Below, one piece after another: positions 44,785 to 52,262 of a stretch of DNA of 64,000 nt (its first letter is position 1; each line of letters opens with the position of its first letter). The DNA lies in the NCBI RefSeq assembly GCF_011927625.1, contig NZ_JAATIZ010000002.1:62001-126000 (forward strand), written 5' to 3'. Made by a program: the position numbers and the translations under genes. This DNA comes from Paenalcaligenes hominis. Its GTDB lineage: Bacteria > Pseudomonadota > Gammaproteobacteria > Burkholderiales > Burkholderiaceae_B. Below the pieces are notes generated by a model. It did not search any database. It worked only from the letters and a program-made list of their open reading frames with translations, and was not told where the DNA came from.

Positions 44785-45867
44785 AGCGGTTTCTTCGGTG
44801 GTTAACGTACCACGACGAATTTGGTCACGTTCAAGCGATTCAAATAAAGCTTTAAAGTTGCCTTCGCCAAAACCTTCATCACCTTTACGTTGAATAAACT
44901 CAAAAAAGACTGGGCCAAGCACGGGCTCGGAAAAAATCTGCAACAACAAACGCGGTGACTGCCCTTCTGTGGTGCCATCTAGCAAAATACCCCGAGTTTG
45001 AAGCTCTGACACGTCCTCGTTATGACCCGGCAAACGCTCAGCGAGCATCTCATAATAGGTGTTATTGGGGGCGGTCATTAAAGGCACCCCTGCAGCACGC
45101 AACGCATCAATGGATTCAAAAATATTATCGCTTAATAGAGCAATGTGTTGAATGCCCTCGCCATTAAACGCCATTAAAAACTCTTCAATTTGCCCACCCC
45201 CCTGCTTAGACTCCTCGTTTAGGGGGATACGAATTTTGCCATCGGGTGCTGTCATGGCTTTTGAAGTTAAGCCGGTGTATTCACCTTTAATATCGAAATA
45301 ACGGATTTCACGGAAGTTAAACAAACGCTCGTAAAAGTCGGCCCAAAACGCCATACGACCCCGGTAAACATTATGGGTTAAGTGATCAACGATCTTAAAG
45401 CCATGACCGACGGGATGCCGATCTACTCCGGGCAAAAACTCAAAATCAATGTCATAGATGGACTCGCCTTCTTTATAGCGGTCAATTAAGTACAAGGGCG
45501 CGCCACCAATGCCTTTAATAGCAGGCAAACGTAGTTCCATTGGGCCAGTAGGAATATCAATGGGCTGAGCCCCTAACTCTAGGGCTCGTTTATAGGCTTT
45601 CTGCGAGTTATTCACCCGAAACGCCAAGCCACATGCGGACGGACCGTGTTCTGCTACAAAATACGAAGCCAGGCTTTTGGGTTCACGGTTCACAATAAAA
45701 TTAATGTCGCCTTGGCGGTACAAAGACACGTCTTTAGAGCGATGACGGGCTACTTCGGTAAAGCCAAGCTTTTCAAATAAAGGCTCTAAGAGGCCAGGCG
45801 TAGGGGCCGCAAACTCTACAAACTCAAAACCAGCCAAACCCATTGGGTTATCAAAAAGATCAGCCAT
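44782..45867 (-). CDS. hpd: 4-Hydroxyphenylpyruvate dioxygenase
   Basis: 361 residues from the ATG at 45867, which has AAGGAGG at ideal spacing; a longer frame to 45900 lacks support. Converts 4-hydroxyphenylpyruvate to homogentisate in tyrosine breakdown. It has two vicinal-oxygen-chelate domains. The iron ligands are visible: H in [11 protein letters not shown] in GIQHIALLS and E in [11 protein letters not shown]. The homogentisate dioxygenase gene is not adjacent. A palindromic operator candidate sits in its promoter region. Confidence 0.96.
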   Translation of the reverse strand: MADLFDNPMGLAGFEFVEFAAPTPGLLEPLFEKLGFTEVARHRSKDVSLYRQGDINFIVNREPKSLASYFVAEHGPSACGLAFRVNNSQKAYKRALELGAQPIDIPTGPMELRLPAIKGIGGAPLYLIDRYKEGESIYDIDFEFLPGVDRHPVGHGFKIVDHLTHNVYRGRMAFWADFYERLFNFREIRYFDIKGEYTGLTSKAMTAPDGKIRIPLNEESKQGGGQIEEFLMAFNGEGIQHIALLSDNIFESIDALRAAGVPLMTAPNNTYYEMLAERLPGHNEDVSELQTRGILLDGTTEGQSPRLLLQIFSEPVLGPVFFEFIQRKGDEGFGEGNFKALFESLERDQIRRGTLTTEETA

Positions 45868-45914
45868 CGCCGCCTCCTTAAGTATCAATAAAACAATCAC
45901 TGCATCTAATTTAC

Positions 45915-45935
45915 ATTAACCATTTAATGTTTAAT
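45915..45935 (-). promoter_or_regulatory. Near-perfect 21-bp palindrome in the hpd promoter region
   Basis: On the minus strand the half sites are ATTAAACATT and AATGGTTAAT around a central A, matching at 9 of 10 symmetric positions. It lies 48-68 bp upstream of the hpd start, where a regulator could control it. The MarR-type gene is downstream on the same strand, but its own operator (46499-46519) has a different sequence. Confidence 0.5.
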
Positions 45936-45976
45936 GCTAGTAGTTTCCCTAGGGCTTTAAGAGCTAGACCACTACA

Positions 45977-46456
45977 TTACCGATTACCCCGGCGCGCCTT
46001 GTCAGTGATGAGCGCTGAGGCATTTAACTGTTGTGCACGTTGCGTGATGGTGTGTAGCAGCGTGGTGAGTTGCTTTTGTTCGGTCTCGGTGAGGTCTTGA
46101 ATCAACAATTGGTTGAGCTCCTCGACTAGGGGCCTCATTTGCTCAAAAATAGCATAGCCAGCAGGCTCGAGTTGCACCCACACTGACCGGGCATTAGCGC
46201 TATTTTTAACGCGAGACACCCATCCTTTTTCTACTAGACGTGTGACCGTACGCGAGGTACGCACCAAGTCTAATTGCACTTCTCGCGCTAGCGCCGATGC
46301 ACTTAACCGCTCGAAATGGCTTAGGGTTGCCAGCACTCGCCACTCTCGGCGCGTAATATTAAAACGCCCCTCACTTAAACGCACAAACATGGGGTTAGCG
46401 GACGACCACGCTAAATACAGTTGAAACAGCGGTTGAGAGTGTAAAAAACTCGTCAT
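45977..46456 (-). CDS. MarR-family transcriptional regulator
   Basis: 159 residues with the MarR winged helix: RREWRVLATLSHFERLSASALAREVQLDLVRTSRTVTRLVEKGWVSRVKN, then the beta wing region SANARSVWVQLEPAG. The long C-terminal helix serves dimerisation. The start has AAGGAG at 5 nt. It is divergent from a Bug receptor-hydrolase pair with a perfect palindromic operator between them, so it probably represses both itself and that pair and is relieved by an aromatic or ester ligand (inference). Confidence 0.93.
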   Translation of the reverse strand: MTSFLHSQPLFQLYLAWSSANPMFVRLSEGRFNITRREWRVLATLSHFERLSASALAREVQLDLVRTSRTVTRLVEKGWVSRVKNSANARSVWVQLEPAGYAIFEQMRPLVEELNQLLIQDLTETEQKQLTTLLHTITQRAQQLNASALITDKARRGNR

Positions 46457-46498
46457 AACGTCTCCTTATTCTTGTATGGGGTTATCCCTTTAATTGGC

Positions 46499-46519
46499 AT
46501 AGTTGATTAGATCAACTAT
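46499..46519. promoter_or_regulatory. Perfect MarR-type palindromic operator
   Basis: 9-bp inverted repeat ATAGTTGAT and ATCAACTAT separated by TAG. This is the classical MarR-family half-site type (TTGAT...ATCAA). It is 43 bp from the marR ATG and about 62 bp from the receptor ATG, so it can control both divergent promoters. Confidence 0.8.
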
Positions 46520-46580
46520 TTATTCCATTGCTATTCTGCCTATTACCGCAGCTCATTATAAAAACTGGAGGAGCAAAGCA

Positions 46581-47564
46581 ATGACTCATTGGCTTAAAAA
46601 AATCGCCATACCTTTAGTGGCTAGCAGCATTCTATGGCAGGCCGGGCCCGCTTTAGCGCAGACCCCCTCGTTTAGTAACCCTTTTTATATAACGGTTGGC
46701 TATAGCCCAGGTGGTGCTTCTGATCGTGCAGCTCGATTTGTTGCCGATCAATTACAAGAACGCTTAAAGGTCAATGTCGTGGTAGAAAATCGAACTGGGG
46801 CAGGTGGACGTATTGCTGCGCAGTATTTAAAAAACCAAGGCGCTTCTAAAGACATCATGATTATGGCTAACCCGGCCACCATGGTAATTGCGCCGCTAGT
46901 CATTAACCAATTAAGTTATGACCCGGCGGTCGATTTCAAGCCCGTTTCCGTTATCACGGATTACACCTTTGGCGTTGCGGTAGCAGCTGACAGTCCACTT
47001 AAAACCATGGACGACCTTATGCAATGGGTCAAAGACCATCCCAACGATTTTAATGTAGCCGTGCCGGCCTCGGGCAGCTTGCCTCATTTCTTTGCACTCA
47101 TGTTAGCGGAAAAAAGTGGGGTCGATGCCGAAGTGATTGGCTACCGTGGTTCGGCTCCCGCCTTGAACGATCTAATAGGGGGCACCATTCCTGTCGCTAT
47201 CGATACCATTGACGTGCTGACCCCACAACATAAAGGGGGGCGAGTACGTGTGCTAGCGACCTCTGGGCCAGAGCCTGACCCCAATTTAGATGGTGTTCCT
47301 ACCCTCCAGAAAAGTGGCTTAGATATTCAAGCGGCGGGGTGGAATGCTTTTTATATGTCTGCTGAGGCAGATGAAGCCAAAGTCACTTATTTAGGCGATT
47401 TAATTAAAGACATCATGAGCCAACCAGAGATTCAAGAGCGATTTAAAAACAGCGATTTACCGCCTGTGGCAGCAGACCGCGCCGAGTCAACGGACATCGT
47501 CGAAGAATTTAAACAACTGTGGACTCCTATTATTCAGGCATCCGGCTACAAGGTTAACGAGTAA
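46581..47564 (+). CDS. Bug-family tripartite tricarboxylate receptor, periplasmic binding protein
   Basis: 327 residues from the ATG at 46581, with GGAGGAG 8 nt upstream; the longer frame upstream is not supported. A Sec signal peptide (MTHWLKKIAIPLVASSILWQAGPALA) is followed by the Bug fold: FYITVGYSPGGASDRAARFVADQL, ENRTGAGGRIAAQYL, and IGGTIPVAIDTIDVLTP. Bug proteins are abundant in Alcaligenaceae and bind carboxylates or aromatics. No TctA/TctB membrane genes are adjacent, so it is an orphan receptor. Its stop overlaps the hydrolase start as TAATG. Confidence 0.93.
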   Translation: MTHWLKKIAIPLVASSILWQAGPALAQTPSFSNPFYITVGYSPGGASDRAARFVADQLQERLKVNVVVENRTGAGGRIAAQYLKNQGASKDIMIMANPATMVIAPLVINQLSYDPAVDFKPVSVITDYTFGVAVAADSPLKTMDDLMQWVKDHPNDFNVAVPASGSLPHFFALMLAEKSGVDAEVIGYRGSAPALNDLIGGTIPVAIDTIDVLTPQHKGGRVRVLATSGPEPDPNLDGVPTLQKSGLDIQAAGWNAFYMSAEADEAKVTYLGDLIKDIMSQPEIQERFKNSDLPPVAADRAESTDIVEEFKQLWTPIIQASGYKVNE

Positions 47565-49126
47565 TGTCAGTAGTAAAAAACGTTTTGTTTATTATGGCCG
47601 ATCAGTTACGCGCCGATCATTTAGCGTGTTATGGCCATCCTTACATCCGCACACCAAATATTGATGCGTTGGCAAAAAAGGGCGTCAAATTTGAACGTGC
47701 TTTTGTGAACTCAGGGGTGTGCGGCCCCTCTCGCATGAGCTATTACACCGGCCGTTACCCCTCTACGCATGGTGCCACTTGGAATCGCGTGCCATTGTCG
47801 GTGGGCGAGGTCACCATGGGCGAATACTTGCGGCAACACAACCGTCATCTTGTGTTGGCAGGAAAAACGCATGTTATGCCCGACCACGAAGGCTTAGCTC
47901 GACTCAACTTAGACGGAGGCAGTGAATTAGGCCAACTTTTATATCAAGGCGGCTTTGAGGAAATTGACCGTTACGACGGCCATCATGAGCCCGGCCAAGA
48001 AAGCGGCTACCCGGCGTATTTACGCCATCATGGGTACACGTCTGATGACCCTTGGACGGATTACGTTATCTCGGCGTTAAATGATCAGGGTGAAAAGGTC
48101 AGCGGGTGGTTTATGCGTAATGCGCGCTTTCCTTCTTTAGTGAAAGAAGAGCATTCTGAAACGGCCTACATGACAAATCAAGCCATCGACTTCATGACAA
48201 AGCAAGGCGACCAGCCGTGGGTGATGCACTTAAGCTATGTGAAACCCCATTGGCCGTATATTGCCCCTGCACCCTATCATGCTATGTATAGTGCTGATCA
48301 GTGTCTGCCTGTTGTACGTAACGAAGAGGAAAAGCACAACGCGCATCCTGTGGTCGCTGCCTACCGTGAACAAGAGGAGTCTCAAAGCTTTGCCAAAGAC
48401 GAGTGTGTTCATACCGTGCGGCCTGCTTATCAAGGCCTTATCACCCAATTGGACGATCACTTAGGCCGCCTATTCGAGCACATGGAACACCAAGCCCTGA
48501 TGGACAACACCTTGATTATTTTTACAGCTGACCACGGTGATTTTTTAGGTGACCACTGGTTAGGTGAAAAAGAATTGTTTTACGATACTGTTCAACAAGT
48601 GCCTATGATTATTAGGGATCCTCGCACAAGCGCTGATGCATCGCGCGGCCAAAGTGTGACAGAAATGGTTGAGGCCGTGGACATTTTACCGACCATCTTA
48701 GATGCATTGGGCATTCCCATTCCCTCTCATCGTATCGAAGGGCGCAGTCTACAACCGATACTTTTTCAAGAACACGATACGTGGCGCAATACGGTGTACT
48801 CTGAGCTGGACTATAGCTATAGACGTTCTAGGCTGCTCTTGGATCGTACCCCGCTCAACTCGCGAGCCTGGGCAGTACGTACCGAGCGTTGGTATTATGT
48901 GTACTGGATGGATTTACCCGAGCAGCTGTTTGATTTGGACAATGACCCGCATCAATTCCAAGACCTAGGCCGTAGTGCAAGCCATCAGGCGATTCGTGAC
49001 GAACTACGGCAAGAGCTATTAATCTGGTTTAGTCAATTAAAACGCCGCACTACCGTTACCACAGCCGCTATAGAAAAAGGCACCGATGCTTATAAAAAAG
49101 CGGGCGTGTTTTTTGGGCAATGGTAA
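47564..49126 (+). CDS. Sulfatase-superfamily hydrolase, phosphonate-monoester-hydrolase-like
   Basis: 520 residues. The formylglycine motif is CGPSR with C53 as the residue to be modified, following VNSGVCGPSRMSYYTGRYP. Metal residues are in LFIMADQLRADHL and in TADHGDFLGDHWLGEKEL. The overall organisation (TPNIDALAKKG, FFDLDNDPHQFQDLG-like tail) fits the phosphonate monoester hydrolase/arylsulfatase-like branch. There is no signal peptide, so it should act in the cytoplasm on a sulfate, phosphonate or phosphate ester. Its overlap with the Bug gene implies that receptor captures its substrate. Activity requires a formylglycine-generating enzyme, which is not encoded here. Confidence 0.88.
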   Translation: MSVVKNVLFIMADQLRADHLACYGHPYIRTPNIDALAKKGVKFERAFVNSGVCGPSRMSYYTGRYPSTHGATWNRVPLSVGEVTMGEYLRQHNRHLVLAGKTHVMPDHEGLARLNLDGGSELGQLLYQGGFEEIDRYDGHHEPGQESGYPAYLRHHGYTSDDPWTDYVISALNDQGEKVSGWFMRNARFPSLVKEEHSETAYMTNQAIDFMTKQGDQPWVMHLSYVKPHWPYIAPAPYHAMYSADQCLPVVRNEEEKHNAHPVVAAYREQEESQSFAKDECVHTVRPAYQGLITQLDDHLGRLFEHMEHQALMDNTLIIFTADHGDFLGDHWLGEKELFYDTVQQVPMIIRDPRTSADASRGQSVTEMVEAVDILPTILDALGIPIPSHRIEGRSLQPILFQEHDTWRNTVYSELDYSYRRSRLLLDRTPLNSRAWAVRTERWYYVYWMDLPEQLFDLDNDPHQFQDLGRSASHQAIRDELRQELLIWFSQLKRRTTVTTAAIEKGTDAYKKAGVFFGQW

Positions 49127-49142
49127 GCCCATGCGTTTAAAC

Positions 49143-49170
49143 AAAAAGCGCCTTAGTTATGGCGCTTTTT
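49143..49170. terminator. Bidirectional terminator between the hydrolase gene and tRNA-Arg
   Basis: 10-bp stem (AAAAAGCGCC at 49143-49152, GGCGCTTTTT at 49161-49170) with an 8-nt loop, lying 5 bp beyond the tRNA 3' end and 17 bp beyond the hydrolase stop. It serves both convergent genes. Confidence 0.92.
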
Positions 49171-49174
49171 ATGA

Positions 49175-49472
49175 TGGCGGCCCCAGCAGGAATCGAACCT
49201 GCAATCTTCCCTTCGTACCACTACGGTTTTCACCGCATAAACCCATTGCTGTTTATTTTGTGGTCTGGACTATGCCTTCACCCTGTAATAAGTATTAGGT
49301 AGGTGGTGCCTGTCTAGTCTCTACACGTTCAGTGTGGTTACACTGCTTCGCTCGGCGTTGCCTCGTTAAGAACAGGGGGTTCGCCGAATTTAAGCACATT
49401 CAAGCCTAAGTTTTCACCTAGGTTGCCCAAAAAAATAGGAGGGGAAAGTTATATCCATTTAACTATGGGGCC
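49175..49472 (-). tRNA. tRNA-Arg(CCU), interrupted by a group I intron
   Basis: The 5' exon (49472-49437) gives acceptor GGCCCCA, a D-arm with a perfect GTTA/TAAC stem, and anticodon stem TTCCC with loop C-U-C-C-U. The 3' exon (49213-49175) gives loop A-A, stem GGGAA, a 4-nt variable loop, T-stem GCAGG/CCTGC with TTCGATT, acceptor TGGGGCC, discriminator G and encoded CCA. Joined, the arms pair fully and the loop is 7 nt with anticodon CCU. The gene cannot be read as a contiguous tRNA because 223 nt are inserted between U36 and A37. The spliced tRNA would decode AGG codons. Pairing identity is direct from the sequence; the amino acid follows from the anticodon. Confidence 0.93.
49214..49436 (-). 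other. Group I intron (subgroup IC3-like) in tRNA-Arg(CCU)
   Basis: 223 nt, no ORF. On the minus strand the core is recognisable. P4 is UCGGCG with CGCCGA. P6 is CAGTGT/ACACTG with loop AACC. P7 is GACTA in TAGAGACTAGAC with TAGTC in GCATAGTCCAG. P3 is GTGCT/GGCAC, and P9 is ACCAC/GTGGT with an inner stem closed by a GAAA loop. The intron begins after the anticodon U and ends in G (49214). The internal guide GGG at about 49428-49426 can pair with the anticodon CCU, forming P1 with a terminal U-G pair. The blocks GTGTAGAGACTAGAC and GTGAAGGCATAGTCCAG are those of the Azoarcus tRNA-Ile intron. Self-splicing is expected but not shown here. Confidence 0.92.
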
Positions 49473-49480
49473 AAAAATAA

Positions 49481-49510
49481 ATTATAAAAAGAAAAAACCT
49501 TTCTAAGCAA
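49481..49510 (-). promoter_or_regulatory. Promoter of the tRNA-Arg gene
   Basis: On the minus strand a TTGCTT (-35, 49510-49505) and a perfect TATAAT (-10, 49486-49481) are separated by 18 bp. The start of transcription would be within a few bases of the tRNA 5' end at 49472. Confidence 0.65.
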
Positions 49511-49591
49511 TCTATAATAGGTATCTTTGGCTTTCTGCCACTATGGTAGATACACGTCATTTTTGTTGGCTATTTGCTTAAATTAACGATT

Positions 49592-50089
49592 ATGTCCTCA
49601 CCCGCTCTGGCACTGGCTACTTATCATCAATTTCTGGCAGATGAAAATGCGACCCACGCATTGGCGCAGCGTTTAGCCCAAGCGGTACAACCGCTTGAAA
49701 GCAGCGTCCACCTTTACTTAGAGGGCGATCTAGGCGCAGGCAAGACCGCTTTCACCCGCGCCTTTCTACGGGCTCTAGGCGTAACCGGTCGCATCAAAAG
49801 TCCCAGCTATGCTTTGCTAGAAAACTATAAAGTTTCTAACTTTAATCTCTATCACCTTGATTTTTATCGTTTTAACGACCCCGAAGAATGGGTAGAGGCA
49901 GGTTTTCGTGATATTCTAGAAGAAAAAGCCGTTGTACTTATCGAGTGGCCAGAAAAAGCCGGCGGGTTATTGCCCTGCCCCGACTTATCTTTGCACCTTG
50001 AGTACCAAGGCGAAGGGCGAGACTTAACTATCACAGCCTATAGCAACAAAGGACAAACATGGCTAAACACTCTCAATCAAAGCATCTAA
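49592..50089 (+). CDS. tsaE: tRNA N6-threonylcarbamoyladenosine biosynthesis ATPase TsaE
   Basis: 165 residues from the ATG at 49592 (MSSPALALATYHQF); an upstream ATG at 49574 is also open but less typical. Walker A GDLGAGKTAFTRAFL, the SPSYALLENYK switch and the IEWPEKAGGLLP motif identify TsaE (YjeE). It is required with TsaB and TsaD for the t6A37 tRNA modification. It overlaps the amidase gene by 31 bp. Confidence 0.94.
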   Translation: MSSPALALATYHQFLADENATHALAQRLAQAVQPLESSVHLYLEGDLGAGKTAFTRAFLRALGVTGRIKSPSYALLENYKVSNFNLYHLDFYRFNDPEEWVEAGFRDILEEKAVVLIEWPEKAGGLLPCPDLSLHLEYQGEGRDLTITAYSNKGQTWLNTLNQSI

Positions 50090-51423
50090 CGATGAATAGC
50101 GTTTGCTCCAGCCGACGCCGTTTCGTTGCCTCGGCAACGACTCTACTTGTGTTTCCCATTGTGCCTCGAATTGCTCATGCCAATAGCATTGTGGCAGTTC
50201 GTACATGGCCAGCCGACGAATACACGCGTGTCACGCTAGAGCTCGATCAAGAGCTTCAGTCCGAGCATTTCACCCTCGACAACCCCCACCGCATGGTCAT
50301 TGACCTAAAAGGTTTGCAACTTAACTCGACTCTGCACGAGCTCGTTTCCAAAATCCGTGCTAACGACCCGTATATTCAAAACGTACGGGTGGGTCAGTTT
50401 AGTGCTGATGTCGTGCGCTTGGTCTTAGATCTTAAGCAGCCTATCGCCCCTCAGGTTTTTACCTTGAAACCTATCGGCGAATACAAATATCGCTTAGTCA
50501 TTGACTTATATCCACGGGTCGCTCGTGACCCACTGTTAGCGCTTCAAAACGCTGCTGACGAAGACCCGCTTGCTGCGGTGCTAGATCAACTGGCTCAGTC
50601 CCAACCCTCTGTACCTGTGCCCACCGTCACAGGGCAAAGCGCACCACCACCTTTAACCAGACCCGCTTCGGTACCGAAACCCAGCGCACCAGTGCCCCAA
50701 GTCAGCCCCACGCGTCAAAACCGTCCTATCTTAGTCGCGTTAGATCCAGGGCACGGCGGCGAGGACCCTGGTGCCATTGGCCCCAGTGGTGTACGCGAAA
50801 AAGACGTAGTCCTTCAAATTGCGCACCGCTTAAAAAAGCTCATTGATGCTCAGCCTAACATGCGCGCTTACATGACACGCGATAAAGACTTTTTCGTGCC
50901 TTTAGGGGTGCGTGTACAAAAAGCCCGCCGTGTTCAAGCCGATTTATTTATCTCTATTCACGCCGATGCGTGGATCAAGCCCACTGCACGGGGCTCATCG
51001 GTCTACGCCTTATCTCAAAATGGTGCCACCAGCAGCGCCGCCAGTTGGCTCGCCAAAAAAGAAAACGAGGCCGATTTAGTTGGTGGGATCAATATTGGTT
51101 CTCACAACAAACAGGTTGCTCAGGTTCTATTAGACCTATCAACAGCGGCTCAGATTAACGACTCGGTACGCGTCGGTTCGGGGGTACTAGGGGAAATTGG
51201 CAAGGTAAACCGTTTGCACAAACGTCAAGTCGAGCGCGCTGGCTTTGCTGTATTAAAGGCGCCCGATATTCCGTCTATCCTCATTGAAACGGCTTTTATC
51301 AGTAACCCAACCGAGGAAAAGCTGCTCAGCAGCGCAGGCCACCAAGACAAATTAGCCCGTGCTATGCTTAGCGGCATCCAAGACTATTTTAAAAATGGGG
51401 CTGCATTGGCCCAACGTGGTTAA
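50059..51423 (+). CDS. amiC: N-acetylmuramoyl-L-alanine amidase AmiC-type
   Basis: 454 residues from the ATG at 50059, preceded by AAAGGA; this start overlaps tsaE. The N-terminus carries a twin-arginine-like SRRRFVASATTLLVFPIV signal, as expected for an exported amidase. An AMIN domain (about 40-160, IVAVRTWPADEYTRVTLELD) localises it to the septum, a Pro-rich linker follows, and the C-terminal Amidase_3 domain begins LVALDPGHGGEDPGAIGPSG. Zinc-ligand positions are in DPGHGG, REKDVVLQ and LFISIHADA. It splits septal peptidoglycan during cell separation. Confidence 0.95.
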   Translation: MAKHSQSKHLTMNSVCSSRRRFVASATTLLVFPIVPRIAHANSIVAVRTWPADEYTRVTLELDQELQSEHFTLDNPHRMVIDLKGLQLNSTLHELVSKIRANDPYIQNVRVGQFSADVVRLVLDLKQPIAPQVFTLKPIGEYKYRLVIDLYPRVARDPLLALQNAADEDPLAAVLDQLAQSQPSVPVPTVTGQSAPPPLTRPASVPKPSAPVPQVSPTRQNRPILVALDPGHGGEDPGAIGPSGVREKDVVLQIAHRLKKLIDAQPNMRAYMTRDKDFFVPLGVRVQKARRVQADLFISIHADAWIKPTARGSSVYALSQNGATSSAASWLAKKENEADLVGGINIGSHNKQVAQVLLDLSTAAQINDSVRVGSGVLGEIGKVNRLHKRQVERAGFAVLKAPDIPSILIETAFISNPTEEKLLSSAGHQDKLARAMLSGIQDYFKNGAALAQRG

Positions 51424-51442
51424 TCGCCTCGCCTTATACATA

Positions 51443-51492
51443 AAAAAACCCCAACAACGCGAAGCGTGCTTCCGTTTTTGGGGTCTATTTTT
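51443..51492. terminator. Bidirectional terminator between amiC and dedA-type gene
   Basis: AAACCCC-type left arm near 51446-51453 and TTTGGGGT right arm near 51477-51484, bracketing an inner ACGCGAAGCGT palindrome, with an A-run before and a T-run after it. Confidence 0.7.
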
Positions 51493-51510
51493 TGCTAGCT
51501 AATGCCTGGA

Positions 51511-52146
51511 TTATTTGTGGCGCGACTTAATAAAACGCCACCCTACCCCTAGCACTACTGGCACCACCGCTGCCGCTAGGCCAAGCAACACAATCGTACT
51601 GAGGTGTTCTTTAATAATGGGAACATTACCGAAAAAGTAACCCAAGGTAATTAACCCAAAAATCCATAGAGCAGCACCAAGCACGTTATAAAGCTGGAAC
51701 AACCACACGGGCATGCTTCCAACGCCTGCGACAAACGGCGCAAAGGTACGAAACACAGGTAAAAACCGTGATAATACAATCGTGATGCCGCCATACTTTG
51801 CGTAAAAAGCTTGCGTTTTAATTAAGGCTTTTCTATCTAAGAATCGAGACTCAGTGGTAAACACTTTGGGCCCAATATATCGGCCCACGTGGTAGTTCAC
51901 CGTATTGCCTAACACTGCCCCCACAAACAGCAAGCACGCAAGAAGGAAAGGATTTAATGCGCCGGTTGCACCAAATGCGCCGGCAATAAACAGTAACGAA
52001 TCACCTGGCAAAAACGGGAGGATAACCAATCCAGTTTCACCAAAAATGATCAAAAACAATATGACATATATCCAAGCGCCATACTGCTCAACCCAAATTC
52101 CTAAATACTGATCGATATGAAGCAGCATGGTCAAAATCTCTGGCAT
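51511..52146 (-). CDS. DedA-family inner-membrane protein
   Basis: 211 residues, multi-span. The DedA signature is clear: FGETGLVILPFLPGDSLLFIAGAFGATG, GNTVNYHVGRYIGPKVF, and RFLPVFRTFAPFVAGVGSMP. The conserved acidic and arginine residues (E in GETG, R in SRFLPVFRTF) are present. Family members act in membrane-lipid (undecaprenyl phosphate or phospholipid) flipping and proton homeostasis; the precise substrate of this protein is unknown. Confidence 0.93.
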   Translation of the reverse strand: MPEILTMLLHIDQYLGIWVEQYGAWIYVILFLIIFGETGLVILPFLPGDSLLFIAGAFGATGALNPFLLACLLFVGAVLGNTVNYHVGRYIGPKVFTTESRFLDRKALIKTQAFYAKYGGITIVLSRFLPVFRTFAPFVAGVGSMPVWLFQLYNVLGAALWIFGLITLGYFFGNVPIIKEHLSTIVLLGLAAAVVPVVLGVGWRFIKSRHK

Positions 52147-52262
52147 GGTATCCCTTCAAAAGCACAAATCATTAAGGCAAAAACACGTACAGCACGCATT
52201 GTACGTCAGTTTTAATACGGCGCATGCACTACAATGGTGACTAGATTTAATACGGTGAAACT

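Noticed and set aside
49086-49298. Plus-strand open frame across the hydrolase end and the tRNA 3' exon
   Set aside because: It overlaps the terminator and the tRNA-Arg gene; codon content arises from structural RNA.
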